This document shows, in pieces, positions 11,401 through 23,594 of a stretch of DNA of 64,000 nt. A model generated the notes under the pieces. It ran no database searches, had not been told where the DNA came from, and saw nothing but the letters and a program-made list of their open reading frames with translations. The stretch lies in NCBI GenBank assembly GCA_030512295.1, contig JAULSR010000003.1, positions 496,001-560,000 of the forward strand, read 5' to 3'. Position numbers and translations under genes: made by a program. The DNA comes from Bombardia bombarda (lineage: Eukaryota; Ascomycota; Sordariomycetes; Sordariales; Lasiosphaeriaceae). Numbering within the stretch: position 1 is the stretch's first letter; each line of letters starts with the position of its first letter.

Positions 11401-13129
11401 GGCACATGCTTGCCACAACAAACAGGCATCGGGAAAATCAGTGCTGCTCCCTATTTGCGTCGGTCAAGCATTGGCTCGGTTGTGTTCGTTCTGCCAAAGT
11501 ATTCCTTATGCAATCGACTAGTCCATTAACATGGCATCCATTGGTTGGCGCCTTAAACACGGCGTGACAGCCACTCATGATGAGAAAGAAAAACGAGAGG
11601 ATGAATGAACCGGCACTCTTTTTGAACTTTGATCACTTTTCGGAAAGACACTGGGGCGCACTGGGTTGGGATCTTGTACAATTTGATACATTATCAGGAG
11701 AGATCAGTTTTTATCCACTGCTTTCCCCCCAATTGTTGCGAATGTCTTTGTGTGTGCTGAAAGGGGATGGATGGAGAGGAAGGGGGGCTTAGTTGGGCTG
11801 ACTCCTATAGGAGGAGGGAGAGTTACTTATTTGCGGAGCGAAGGTTGGGAGCAGTCAGGCAGGCAGACAGGAAAGAGCGGGGGATGGAAGGGGAGGTGAG
11901 GTGAAGTTTGACACACTCGACAGGAGGAGTTTTATAAACACAACACGCCCAATTTGCTAGTTTTATTGACCTTGGTCTGTTTTTTCCCTCTTCCTTTGAA
12001 TGTTTTTGCGTTGTACCTCTTTCTTTCTTTCCTAAGCAAACTTGTCTCCTCCTTCAGTCACTTTCGCTCTTGGTATCTTAATTAATCATTAGTCACTGGC
12101 TGCGTTTACTTGATGTATCGCGTGGTTTTGTTGATATGGCCATTTAGTAGGTTTTCACAACTCTGTCGTTGGTGGTGCTGGATCCTGAGATGAAGGAATG
12201 GAGGAATGAGTAAGAGACTGAATGGAGATCAACCGCAAGACTTTCCTCCTCTCTTCCGCAGGTACTCTCTGACAAATAGCGCACACATGCGGCTGCCTAT
12301 GGTAGGTACGTAGTTTGAATCATCGCTGCCTGCCCATGACCACGTATTGTCCTCGTTTTCGAAAGATGACAGAGTTTGTACTGGTAGCTGCAAGGGGGGT
12401 GTTGAACGTAGTCATAGGTATTCATTTGAGGCCAGTTTACCAGTCAGTCAGTCAGTCAGTCAGTCGCTTTGGTCACACCGATTCGGTCGGATAGAGATGT
12501 ATACCTCAGCTGCTATGAGTAAGGATGGTGCGCTGTGCATGGGAGACCTTAGTCTTCCTCAAAGGCGGGCTGCCTGCCTACCTTACCCATGTGTCTGCCG
12601 GCGAGCATGTGTTCTTTGTTCAGGGATTCTGAAAGAAGACATCAATAAGATTGACTGACTGACCACCTGGTGGGTGGCCGGTCTGTGTTGGGGAATGAAC
12701 ACGGTTTCTTTTATAGTGTTATGTTCATTTTGCTTGAATTACTTAGTTCTGTTCCATGTTTTTGGCAGAGGTTGCTGGGTGGCGGTCTGTCTATCCGTGG
12801 TGTTTTGACGATATTATTCTTTTGATGTGCATCCCACCATTTATCACCTAGCATACTTATTATCTGGGGTCGTATAAAGACCATAGTAGCCTCATATATT
12901 TTTATGTGTTTCCTTATATTTGTGTGTAACGGGTAACCAAGCATCAGAGGAAACTCATATTGGTTCGCTAGAAATGGGTATCTTATTGAGTATCAAACTC
13001 AGAGAGGCGCTGGCCATTTGGCATTTACATATATACATAATAATACAATTTTGTTTTGTTTCGTAAATCATACAACAGTTCCAGTTGCTTGAGCAACTAA
13101 CTCCCAAATAGCCGCGTTTGATAGTATTC
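11401..13129. other. Convergent intergenic region between arf1 and hsp78
   Basis: This 1.7 kb region is T-rich and G-rich on the plus strand and contains the two 3' ends. A (CAGT)6 microsatellite is at 12441-12464. No coding frame is convincing. Confidence 0.4.
12441..12464. repeat. (CAGT)6 microsatellite
   Basis: Six perfect tetranucleotide units are visible in the arf1-hsp78 intergenic region. Confidence 0.9.
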
Positions 13130-15592
13130 CTACTCCTTGTCGCTGAGGGCCTTCGTAGTCATCGTCAGCCCCGTGCCCTCCTCGTTGATCTCCGCCACCG
13201 CCAAATCGCCGCTCTTGATCTGGCCCCGAATGATCTTATCCGCCAGCCCATTGCCAATCTCGGTCGTGATCAACCTGTTGAGCGGCCTCGCGCCAAACTT
13301 GGGGTCGTAGCCCCTCTCAGCAAGCCACTGCCTCACGTGGTCCGGCACCGAAAGCGTGATCCGGCGATCGTTCAACCGGTCCTGTAGCTCCCGTAGTCTT
13401 ATGTCCACAATATCTCTAAGTGCCGATAGCGACAGCCTTTTGAAGACAATGAACGAGTCGATGCGATTCAAAAACTCGGGCGGGTATTGAGACGAAACAA
13501 CATCCATGACGGCATTCTTGACGTCCGGGTGGATATCGCCGTCATCCGTCTCCTTGTAGGGGAACATGGGATCGGCACCGACGAGGATCTCTGCGCCGAG
13601 ATTCGAGGTGAGCACGATGATGGTGTTCTTGAAGTCGACCTTGTGGCCCTGGGCGTCAGTGAGATAGCCCTCGTCTAGGACCTGGAGGAGTAGAGCCGAG
13701 ATATCGCGATGCGCCTTCTCAAACTCGTCAAAGAGAAGCACAGCGTATGGCTTGCGCCGCACTGCTTCCGTCAGCTGGCCGGCGTCTTCGTATCCCACAT
13801 AGCCGGATGGAGCGCCAATCAGGCGCGAGATGGTGTGCTTTTCTTGGAATTCGCTCATGTCGAAACGCTAATTTAATGGTCAGCACGTTTTAACTGCAGA
13901 CATTGATGAAAGGGGTCAACTTACCACAACAGCTGACTCAGTCGAGAACAAGAAGCTCGCGAGCTTCTTGCACAACTCCGTCTTGCCGACGCCTGTGGGG
14001 CCGAGGAAGAAGAAAGACGCGAGAGGCCGGTTCTCGCCGCTGAGGCCTGCCCTCTGCATCCTCACCGCGTCGGCAACAGCCTTGAGAGCCTCGTCCTGAC
14101 CGCGGACGGATTCCCGTAGAATGTCTTCCATGTGTATCAGTCTCTCGGTATGACCGCTTGTCAGCTTCGATATCGGGATCCCGGTAATCCTAGAGACCAC
14201 ATTGGCGATATCGTCTGCGGTTACCGAGTCGTGAATCAGGGTACCTTCGCCCTCACTAAGCGGCGTCTCGCCCTCCTTTGGCAGCTTTTGCTCCAAATTC
14301 GGAATCACGCCAAACCTGAGTTCGGATGCTCTCCCAAAATTTCCCTCTCTCTGGGCTTGTTCCAACTCAATGCGAGCCTTGTCAAGCTCTTCCTGTGTCT
14401 TTTTGATGGTGTCCAGCTCGGCCTTCTCCTTCTCCCAAATCTCTGTCAATTTTCTCTCTTCCTCTTGGTAGCTCTTCAGATCAACCTCGAGCTTCTCCCG
14501 CCGCTCCACGCTCGCAACGTCCTTCTCTTTCCGCAGGCTTTCAAGCTCAATCTGAATCGTCATGATCTTTTGGTCCAGGCGCGTGATGTCTTCTGGCTTG
14601 CTCTCTTGCTGCAGACGCAATGAGCTTGCGGCCTCGTCCATCAGATCAATTGCCTTGTCTGGCAGGAAACGATCGGTAATGTACCGGTTCGAGTAAGTCG
14701 CGGCGGCAACCAGCGCTCCATCTGTAATACGAACACCATGGTGGACCTCGTACTTTTCCTTGATTCCACGCAGGATGCTGACCGTATCCTCCACAGACGG
14801 CTCACTGACAATAATGGGCTGGAAGCGCCGGGCCAAGGCCACGTCCTTCTCGATCAGGCGATACTCGGCCAGCGTAGTCGCTCCGCAGCACTGCAGCTCG
14901 CCTCTCGAGAGGGCAGGCTTCAGCAGATTCGACGCATCGATAGACCCCTCAGCCTTGCCCAATCCTAGTAGCGTATGTAGCTCGTCGATGAACAAGATGA
15001 CCTCGCCGTGCGCCTGCTGTACCTCGGTCAACACCTTCTTCAGGCGCTCCTCAAAGTCGCCCCTGAACTTGGCGCCCGCGATGAGCGAGCCGAGGTCGAG
15101 CGTGATGACCCGCTTGTTCTTGATGCTCTCGGGTACGGCACCGCGCACAATCTCGAGCGCCAGCCCTTCGAGGATGGCCGTCTTGCCGACACCGGCACTG
15201 CCGATCAGCACGGGGTTGTTCTTAGTCCGGCGCGAGAGGATCTGGATGGTGCGCTGGATCTCGGCCGACCTGCCGATGACGGGATCAAGCTTTCCTTCGC
15301 GCGCCCGCTTGGTTAAGTCGACGCCATACTGCTCCAACGCCGGCTTCTCCTCCTCGCCACCGCCCATGTTCATGCGGTGCGTACCGCCTGGGGGGTGTGG
15401 TCTGCCATTGGAGTATAGGCGGGCCGATGTCGTGGGGAGAAGGCGTAATGAGTTGCCAAGGGCGGCGGCGGCATGTTGTGATGATACCGGGCTAAGGGCT
15501 CGAGAAAAGGGTGGCGGTCGGGTGAGGTTCCCCCTCGACGCGGCTACGATGCGTCGAGAGGCGGTGGATAGGAGTTGTCGTCTCGCTTGCAT
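13130..15592 (-). CDS. hsp78: Mitochondrial ClpB-type disaggregase Hsp78
   Basis: Two exons (15592-13925 and 13867-13130) give 801 residues; the 57 bp intron (GTAAGT...TTAG) joins SAVV to RFDMSEF in phase. The first about 60 residues are Arg/Ser/Ala-rich and lack acidic residues, as expected for a mitochondrial presequence. The protein then starts directly at the ALEQYGVDLTKRAREG linker, so it lacks the ClpN domain, the mark of Hsp78 as opposed to cytosolic Hsp104. AAA1 has Walker A GSAGVGKT (131-138) and Walker B ILFIDE; a coiled-coil middle domain spans about 375-460; AAA2 has GPTGVGKT (531-538), the pore loop GYVGYE and Walker B VLLFDEFEKAH, then the small C-terminal domain. It would resolve matrix aggregates with mitochondrial Hsp70. 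Heat induction is likely from the family, but I found only weak HSE-like matches upstream. Confidence 0.97.
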
Positions 15593-17233
15593 TTCACGGG
15601 CATGTACTCTTCCGGGAGAATGAGCGGGTTATGGTTCACAGCTGCATATGCTGCCTCGATTCTTAGTGTTTCATTATGTGTGTACCAATCTGGAGGTTTT
15701 GAAAGTAGAATAGCTCGAGAAATAGTTGAGCTTGAGAAATAAAGTACTCTGGTCATTCTGATGTGGCCGGGAAGGAAGCTATGACGGCGACGACGGGGGT
15801 AGGAGCTCGAAAGCTCTCGTAGCTTCTAGGGGATTGATGTACTTGGACTATGTGTAACCTGATTTAGCTATCATATCAGTGGAGAAAATGCAGTTGTATC
15901 TTGCCAGCTGTCCAAATTAGGTTTAAACACTTTTGAAATACATCCGTACCTGGACCGCTTCTCGCAGCGGTTATCTTATCGGAGCTCTACGGATACCGCG
16001 CCGGTTCAAGCTCCACCAGCACATTGGTCTGTGCGCCCATCTTCAACATTTAAACCGCCGAGAATTTTTCTTCCGTTTCTTTCCTGCTTCGATACCTTCT
16101 CATCATCATCAAGATGTCGATGCCAACACCACAACGCGGCGCCCCAGTCTGCTAGCTCCTGCAATTCTTGCAATTGCACGACTAGTGCGAATATAGCTGG
16201 TGCCGCGCTGCAGTATCAACTGAGTAAGTGTGATGCTCTTTTTAATTCTTCTACTCCAACCCTTTCATGATGATCTATATTGGTCCGTGTTACCAAGCAG
16301 CCTCAAGAACTGCAGATGACGACGAAACCCTGCAGCAATGCGTCTCTGACTTTCAAAACGTTGTAACGATTTTTGTTTGATTGACCAATCTGGCCTTTCA
16401 CTAACCGGATTCGCGTTTTCAGATATACTCTATCCCTCGTTGAAGGAATATTCTCTTTCATCTCCATCGGTCTACGGATCGAGGCGAAGAAGGTTGATAT
16501 CAGAAGCTGGTTGTCTCAAGCTCGAATATCTGGAATGGAGACATGCGTTGTGAATAAATTCTTTTGACAGGTGTGCACATGAAAATATCTCGTGTCTTTA
16601 ATTCACATGTGATGGTGTGTGTCCTGAATTCTCCAAGAGTGGCAAAGTAACGGATTACTGCTTTTGATCAACCGTCGCGGGTAGGTATGTTGATGCCGTC
16701 TTGATGTGCGTAGTGCGTACTGTGTACATAGCGTGAGGGTTTGATACCACCCGCGTGAAATCTCTGTTGGCGCCTTCTGTAGAAACGTTGAGCCGCTGTT
16801 CCCTTTATGCGTTCTCTAAGTATCTCTTTCTGATGAACGTATTCGCGTTTTATGCAGACACTAGTGTCGTACGCAATGCCGTCACTTCGCTCCTGTGATG
16901 GCCCAGCATGAAGTTTGCAGCGGCGAGGTTGTGATATTTCAGGGGTTCTTGGACATCCCCCCAAAAGCTCTCGTTCCTTGGTGTGGGGGTTTAGGTGGTT
17001 TGCTAACGGCCAGCCCCGCATAGAGATTCCCGAAGATTGTCCAATCAGCTATCGTGCACGTCTAGTGAACATTGTACGAATAGGAAGCGCTCAAGCCACT
17101 TTGTTAAAGTTTGGACGCGAATACCTTACCACGGCGCGTCAACTTCGAGGGCGCCAGCGCCCAATACACTGATTCCGATTCCCAGCACCGCCATAGCGCA
17201 AGCCAGATAACCACCAAAAGTCTCAGGATGCCT
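15593..17233. other. Divergent region between hsp78 and psf1
   Basis: This 1.6 kb region holds the hsp78 promoter. An AGGGG (STRE-like) pentamer and spaced GAA/TTC units lie near 15806-15834 and could give stress control, but the match is weak. A possible small spliced gene lies at about 16031-16550 (see its own entry). Confidence 0.4.
16031..16440 (+). other. Possible small spliced transcript, function unknown
   Basis: Two intron-like units with good spacing lie here. 16224-16300 (GTAAGT...GCAG) is 77 bp. 16360-16422 (GTTGTA or GTAACG donor, TTTCAG acceptor) carries a perfect CTAAC branch site at 16401-16405, 16 bp before its acceptor. The exon between them (16301-16359) reads as an acidic, Gln-rich peptide and the last exon would end after IYSIPR. 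Upstream, the frame that fits contains a CNSCNC cysteine cluster. It can start at ATG 16031; the better placed ATG at 16114 reaches a stop after 13 codons unless one C is added to the C4 run at 16142-16145. I recognise no family. It may be coding, a non-coding RNA, or chance. Confidence 0.25.
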
Positions 17234-18011
17234 ATGTACGGGGATTTGGGCAACAAGCTGGTTCGAATGCTCTTCCCCGCCCGGCGACAAACGCCCCTCA
17301 CTGACAACTTGGGTGTAGGTCCAGCATGCCAAAAGAACACAGAACCTGACGCATCTGCCGCCATACCAGGCAGAGCTCGTCCGTTCGGTTGCGCGAGAGG
17401 TGCGGGACCTCGACAAGGACGTGGCGAGCATGCTCGAGCCGTTCCAGGGGTCATTTGACCCCTCTGCACACCAGGCAATGGCATGCACACTGCTGGTGAA
17501 CCACCTCTCCATGCGGAGGAACAAGCGCTGCCTGCTCGCCTACCACCGAACCCGGACGGACAAGCTGGAGGAGCTGGTATGGAGCGGCTACGACGTCCTT
17601 GATCTTTCTGCCCAGCAGACAGCGGGGGGTCCAATACCATGGCAGGAGGAGCAAGTGACGGATCGGCAGGCAGCAGCAGTCTCAGCCCCCAAGAGGAGGA
17701 CTATGTTCGGCAATATGGGGATCTCCTGGCCGCATACAAAGGCCAGTGGACAGATATCGACCTCACGGGCAGCCTCGAGCCCCCGAGGGATCTGTTCATC
17801 GACGTCCGGGTGTTGAAAGATGCGGGGGAGATTCAGACCGAATACGGGTAAGTCTGTCTGGTTGGTCTCGTTGCATGCAGATGAGGAGGGGGCTAATAGA
17901 GATGGATGGGGTTCCAGGGCCATAAACTTGACGAAGAATAGTCAGTTCTACGTCCGACAGGGAGATGTGGAGCGCCTGATTGCACAGGGATATCTGCAAA
18001 AGCTGGCCTGA
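17234..18011 (+). CDS. psf1: GINS complex subunit Psf1, with an apparent 1-base frameshift
   Basis: Psf1 is one of four GINS subunits; with Cdc45 and Mcm2-7 it forms the CMG replicative helicase in the nucleus. Three exons: 17234-17260 (MYGDLGNKL), 17319-17847 and 17918-18011. Introns are 58 bp (17261-17318, an unusual GTTCGA donor, TGTAG acceptor) and 70 bp (17848-17917, GTAAGT...CCAG). The first exon is only nine codons; the join gives the conserved start MYGDLGNKLVQHAKRTQ. Other hallmarks are CTLLVNHLSMRRNKRCLLAY and, at the C-terminus, the beta-rich B domain LTKNSQFYVRQGDVERLIAQGYL. The reading frame breaks at the G6 run 17624-17629: upstream it continues into a non-homologous tail, and the correct sequence resumes in the +1-base frame. 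One more G gives 216 residues, normal for the family. I treat this as a sequencing error in a functional gene. Confidence 0.9.
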
Positions 18012-19998
18012 GAAGACGAAACGAGACGACTTGGTTCGTTCTCGTAGGTTGTTTATTGTCTTGTTACGTACACAGTACATACAGGCCTGCAGCGGATGCC
18101 CTTCCCCGATTTGCTTGGCCATCCTCCTGCAGAGTGGGCAGGTGCACACACAGCATCCGAACGGATACCATACAGGGCTGAAATAAGGAGATGACTACCA
18201 TAGGTAGTCAGCCGAACCTATGTCCAAAGTTGGGGGAGATTGAACTGCTCCTCCTCCGCCCGGTTGATCTCATCAAGGAGGTCACAAATCACGCGATGAG
18301 GGTTCAATACCCGATGTGTAGCTGACGGAAGCTCACACCACAATGGCGGCAGAAGGTTGCATGAATTTGCATGGGGTTCGTTTCCCCCAACACAGAGGTT
18401 GGAAGCGGATGTCAATATGTCGCGAGATGAGACGAAGCCAGCGTGCCCATTTCGCCTGCAACCACGTTCGTCCGCATCATGGATTTAACTGGACGAGGTG
18501 TGACAGCGCAGCTCTTACATGGGCAGGGCTCGGTGAATCCACATTAACCCAAAAGCCAAGCTTGTTGCATGCGGGAGGCCATGCAGGGAGGTTAGGAATA
18601 TGGGGCATGCGATTGTACCATGCGGACTGCAGAGCTCGACGCCGCGGGGTACTGTTACACGCAGTACTCACATGGCCAATAAAAGTTTTCTGGTCGAGGG
18701 GCGAGGCCCTACAGTGCCCCATACCGTGCTGAGCTGGAGGATCAAATGGGCACGTTTGGGGAAGTGCAAATTAGCAATAGGAATTCATACCATTTGCCAG
18801 CGAGCCTGGTCAAGTTTCCGAATAACACCATTTGCAGACAAGTCGGTCCTTTGCATATGAGCATGTGTCAAAGAAAACACAAGTCCGTGATGTGAGGCTT
18901 TTAACTGCGGTAAACAGCCATATAAACCTTCTGGTAGCACTCGACATTGCGAAGCCTCAGGACGTATCCTGTAAAAGGGGACACTTCTGCGTGTAACAGC
19001 GAATGTCACTCTTTACACGGCAGTGCTAGTATTTTCCAAAGCCTAGACTAACTTCTTTAACAGACTAGGCGCACATCTACTTCTGCTTCAATGTAACCAT
19101 CACTTTGCCGTTGGTTCTGCATCCGGCCGGCAACGAAGGTGAGGGGTCTGCGTTACTGCAAAACCAATTCGCACTGGGGGAAATCGTGAGTTGCCATTGC
19201 ATCATGCGAATGACGCCTTTCATTTTGCGGCTAGCTGCCCCACCATTGGCCAGTCTGCGTGCAGCAGTCCAGACCGTGTAAGTCGTCCAAAACATTCGAC
19301 GACAGCATTAGGGGATGAGGATAGCAACGAAGGTTCTGATCACAATTTTCAAGCATTGTAGCCTCGGCGCAGGGCGATAAGAGAAAAACAGGATTGCCAT
19401 GGAGTTGCAAAATATTGCGTAGGTTAGTTCCAAGCTAGGGTTACTTCGCGCCTTCCTACTGTTGCCTCCCTGGCATCAAGCTTCAGGCGGGGCCCAGCAG
19501 AGCGGGCAGCGGCAATCTCGAACTTACTTTGTGAGGAGAGCGAACGCGGCAAGCATCATTCCACTCAGATGGAAGCTTCCACCTTTTTTTTTTCCTACCT
19601 ACCTTTTGAGTTTGCCTCTGAGAACCTTGGGCGCCTCTGAAAGTAACCAGCCACCACCAACGTCCGCCCGCCCGCCCGTCCATTCGTTTGTACCTCTCTC
19701 CCTGCATTTTACCTACCTTATCTACATACTTTAGGTCCACCTCCTTTGATGATTAGACCATCTCGGACGTACCATACCTCCAAGTAAAACGTTCTCCACT
19801 TGCGTTTGATTCTGCCTCACCTCCCCCCTCCCTCCCCCATCGGAGCTGAGTACTACCTCAGAAGCGTCGTTGGAGTTGGTTTTTTTTTGGCTGTGGATCC
19901 GCGATGCGCCGCCGCTTCTCGTTGATTTGACCACACTCGATCTTGTTGCACATCCTAAGGGGACTGATGCGTGTTTCTCCTGCGTCTCGCGCCATCCA
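18012..19998. other. Intergenic region upstream of the Vsb1-type transporter
   Basis: This 2 kb region lies between two plus-strand genes. The last about 400 bases are pyrimidine-rich with TACC repeats, a typical long 5' leader. No coding region can be supported. Confidence 0.4.
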
Positions 19999-22900
19999 AT
20001 GTCGTCTCCCGCCTTTGGCTTCTCCTCGTGGAGGAAGAAGCGGACGTCGTCCCTTCACTCCCAGCAGGCTCAGGAAGACCCCTCCTCTTCCCCGGCTCCT
20101 GCAGCAGCTGCTGTTGCCCAAAGCCTTCCTCGCCCTTCTTCTGCCCACAATCCCAGCAATGATGGAACGCAACTCTTCTCCTCGTCCCTCTCCTCCACGG
20201 TACACCGTGAGCCTAAACGGTCCTTCATCCATGGCTCTGTGCGGGAGAACTTAGGTAAGCCTATTCCCAGGATGTTGGATCAACCTTAACTTGATACTGA
20301 TTCTCATGCAGCTCCCGTCGACAGCGTTCAGTCTGCTCGGTCCGTCCGCGAGGACACGGCAGAGCTAGCTAGTTACTTTCTCTCCGACAAAAAGGACGGC
20401 CAGAGTCCTTCCTTCCTCTCACGACCACGATCCCTCTCAACACTAAGCCGCCAGGAACGCACCCTACCCGACCAGGACATCGAGGTCATCGACGACACTT
20501 CCTCCTGGACGCCCGAGCCCATAGCCGAGGTATCCGAGCCGCCATCCCCCGAGGCAATCGATATTGGAGAAGCATCCGAAGGCCCGTCCATGCTCACAAC
20601 TATGCTGAGGAGGTCTCCGCCCGACGAGAGATTTTTAGTACCACCAAAGGCAGATCAGGTGCTCGAGGAGAATGTGATAGATGGAGAGGAGAGCGATGAC
20701 GACGATCAGGTCAAGGATGTTCCGACGTTTCGGGAGCGGCCTTGGATCATCAACCCGGAGGTAGCTATCGAAGAGCCGAACGAGTTTGCGCCATTGCTAC
20801 CCGTCTTCTCGAGAGAAAGCAGACAGAGCTATGGTATCCTCAGCAACGGACACAGCAGCATCTATGATGCTGATCTCGAGGGCCAGAAAAGCCCAATGAC
20901 AACGCGATGGGCTACACACGTCACCGATTCCATACGGCATAAGGGAGCACAGACGGCAGGCATGCTGAGAGTTGTGGGCGATCCGAAATGCTGGGATCGA
21001 AAGGCCCTCTGGCAGAACGTGGTTGTTGCCCCCGTGGCCTGCCTACCTGCTGTCATTGTCGGGCTCCTTCTTAACATTCTGGATGCACTGTCATACGGTG
21101 AGTAATTTGTTCCTGAGTGACGATGAACGCGCCTGCTGACAGAATTGAAGGCATGATTCTATTCCCTCTAGGAAACCCTGTATTTGCCAATCTAGGCTCT
21201 GCTGGCATATCGATATTCTATGTCAGCACGATTATCTCCCAGTTGACGTTCTCGTTTGGGAGTATCTTCAAGGGCGGTGTTGGCTCTGAGTTGGTAAGCC
21301 ATCATGGATTCAATCATAAAATGTATGGACTGGAACTTGACTAACGTCGTTCAGATCGAGGTTGTTCCCTTCTTCCACAGCATGGCTTCTACAATCACCG
21401 ATACTGTCGGGGCAGACGACCCCGATGCAGTCATTGCCACCACCATAACGTCATACGCGCTGAGCTCGATGCTTACGGGTGCCGTATTCTGGTCAATGGG
21501 CAAGTTCAAGTTTGGCTACATTGTAGGCTTCATCCCTCGCCATATACTTATCGGCTGCATCGGTGGCGTTGGCTGGTTCCTGGTCGCCACCGGCTTCGAG
21601 GTAACTGCACGTATGGATGGAAGTCTCGACTACAACCTCGATACCCTTAAACGGCTCGCTCAGGGCGACACCGTTCCCCTTTGGAGCATACCCCTTGTTC
21701 TGGCCATCATTTTGTTTTACAGCCAAATGCGAATCTCGTCCAAATTCTTTTTACCATTATTCATTATCGCCATACCAGTTGTTTTCTATATCTTTGTATT
21801 TTCGCTTGATGCTTTGCATCCGGACTTGTTGCGTAATGCTGGTTGGATTTTCGAAGGACCTCCTGCTGGCGAGCCTTGGTGGTTCTTTTATACACTTTAC
21901 AGTATGTTTAATCCTCCCCTCTTTGATTTGATGTTGTTGGAAACTGACATATACTTGCAGAATTTGACAAGGTCCATTGGGGTGCAATTGGGCAGTGCGT
22001 ACCGGCCATGTTCGCGCTGACCTTCTTTGGCATCCTCCATGTTCCTATCAACGTGCCCGCCCTGGCACTGAACACTGGCGAGGATCATGCTGATCTTGAC
22101 CACGAGCTCAAACTGCACGGATACTCGAATTTTATTTCGGGAATGGCCGGAAGTATTCAGAACTATCTTGTTTATGCCAACACGTTGTTCTTCATGCGGT
22201 CTGGAGGCGATAGCCGGCTGGCTGGAATCATGCTGGCCATTCTCACTGGCATCGTGATGATGATCGGCCCGTCCCTCATTGGCTTTATTCCCGTCATGAT
22301 GGTTGGCGTTCTGATTTTCGATCTCGGATTTGAGTTGCTCCTCGAGGCCATCTGGCAGCCGAGGAAGAAGCTGAAGCTGCTCGAGTATCTTACGGTCATT
22401 GCAATCGTTCTTATTATGGGTATCTACGACTTCGTCGTCGGCATTGGAGTTGGCATCCTCCTTGCGTTTGCGTCGTTGATATTTCAGGCGTCGAGAGTTT
22501 CTGCTGTCCGCGCCAGCTACTCAGGAGAAGTGGTGGGGTCTACAGTCCGGAGGAATCCGACTCAGCAGCACTATCTTAGACAGGTGGGCCGCCAGATCAA
22601 CATCATCAAACTTGCCGGCTACCTGTTCTTTGGAACCATTGTCAGCGTGGAGGACAACATCAGAGCTCTGATTGCCGAGGAGGCATTCAGAAGTCGCCCA
22701 ATCCAGTTTTTGATCATCGATTTGTGGCAGGTAACGGGCCTGGACTACTCGGCCGGCGAGGTGTTCAACACTATCAGTCGGTTGTTACACGGCAAGGGTA
22801 TTGAGTTGGTTATAAGTGGTGTCGACGCCGAGCATGCCCTTGGTCGCAGTCTAAGGGCAGTCGGTCTCGGCGAAGATGGTGTTGAGGTCAAACTGTTACC

Positions 22901-23594
22901 TGAGCTCAACTCTGCACTCGAGTACTGCGAGAACGAGCTGCTCAAGACGCTTTACGCCAGCCAAGAGACCGCCCGCACATTACGGTCCACGGCCGCTGCC
23001 AGCTTGGACGTGCCTGGCCGTCCCCCAGCGGCCTTCCAGCCGCTTGACATGATTGCGTCGTCGCCGCGCCGCACGCATCTGCACGAGGCGGCGCAAAAGT
23101 CGCTTAGCCACATGGAAGTGAAGCGATTACCGCGCTGGCAGAGCTTCAAGGAGCCCCTGCGGTTGATGCTCCAGATATTCCAGGATGTGAGCGACAAGAA
23201 TGAGGACTTTTGGTTCCGCGCGGTACAATTCTTTGTGCAGCGCGAGTATGCGGCTGGCACGGTGCTGTTTCGCCGCGGAGAGCGTGCCGAGGGGTTTTAT
23301 CTCCTCGAGGCCGGTATTCTGAGAGGAGAGTATATTCTGCCACAGGGATGGTTTTTCGAGAGCATTGTGGCGGGGACGACGTGCGGTGAGCTACCATTTT
23401 TCTCAGAGACCAATAGGACAGCGACTTGTGTGGTGGAGAGAGACTGCGTGGTGTGGATGATGGACCGGGAGAGCTGGACACGGCTGCAGAAGGATGACCC
23501 GGATGTTGCACAGGAGATTTTGAGGATCTCGTTGAAGTTGACGAGTGAGCGACTGAGCGTCATTACGAGTTATACCTTGACTATGGCTGGGTAG
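19999..23594 (+). CDS. vsb1: Vacuolar SulP transporter with STAS and cNMP-binding-like domains (Vsb1 family)
   Basis: Five exons (19999-20254, 20312-21097, 21151-21293, 21355-21901, 21961-23594) give 1121 residues; introns are 57, 53, 61 and 59 bp, all GT-AG and in phase. ATG 19999 is the first in the frame. Residues 1 to about 310 are disordered, Ser/Glu-rich, resembling a cytosolic regulatory tail. The SulP membrane domain runs from about 312 to 765 with many membrane helices. A STAS domain follows (about 790-910, containing FLIIDLWQVTGLDYSAG), then a cyclic-nucleotide-binding-like fold (about 1000-1090, containing GTVLFRRGERAEGFYLLEAG). This architecture matches yeast YGR125W/Vsb1, which is needed for vacuolar storage of basic amino acids such as arginine; sulfate transport is not implied. 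Whether the terminal domain binds a nucleotide cannot be judged, as the usual phosphate-binding Arg motif is not clear. Confidence 0.93.

Noticed and set aside
15600..15840. Heat-shock elements upstream of hsp78
   Set aside because: Only imperfect GAA/TTC units and one AGGGG are visible; too weak to list as a site.
17629..17645. 17-nt GT...AG segment that would restore the psf1 frame as an intron
   Set aside because: Far below the minimum spliceable length in fungi; a homopolymer indel is simpler.
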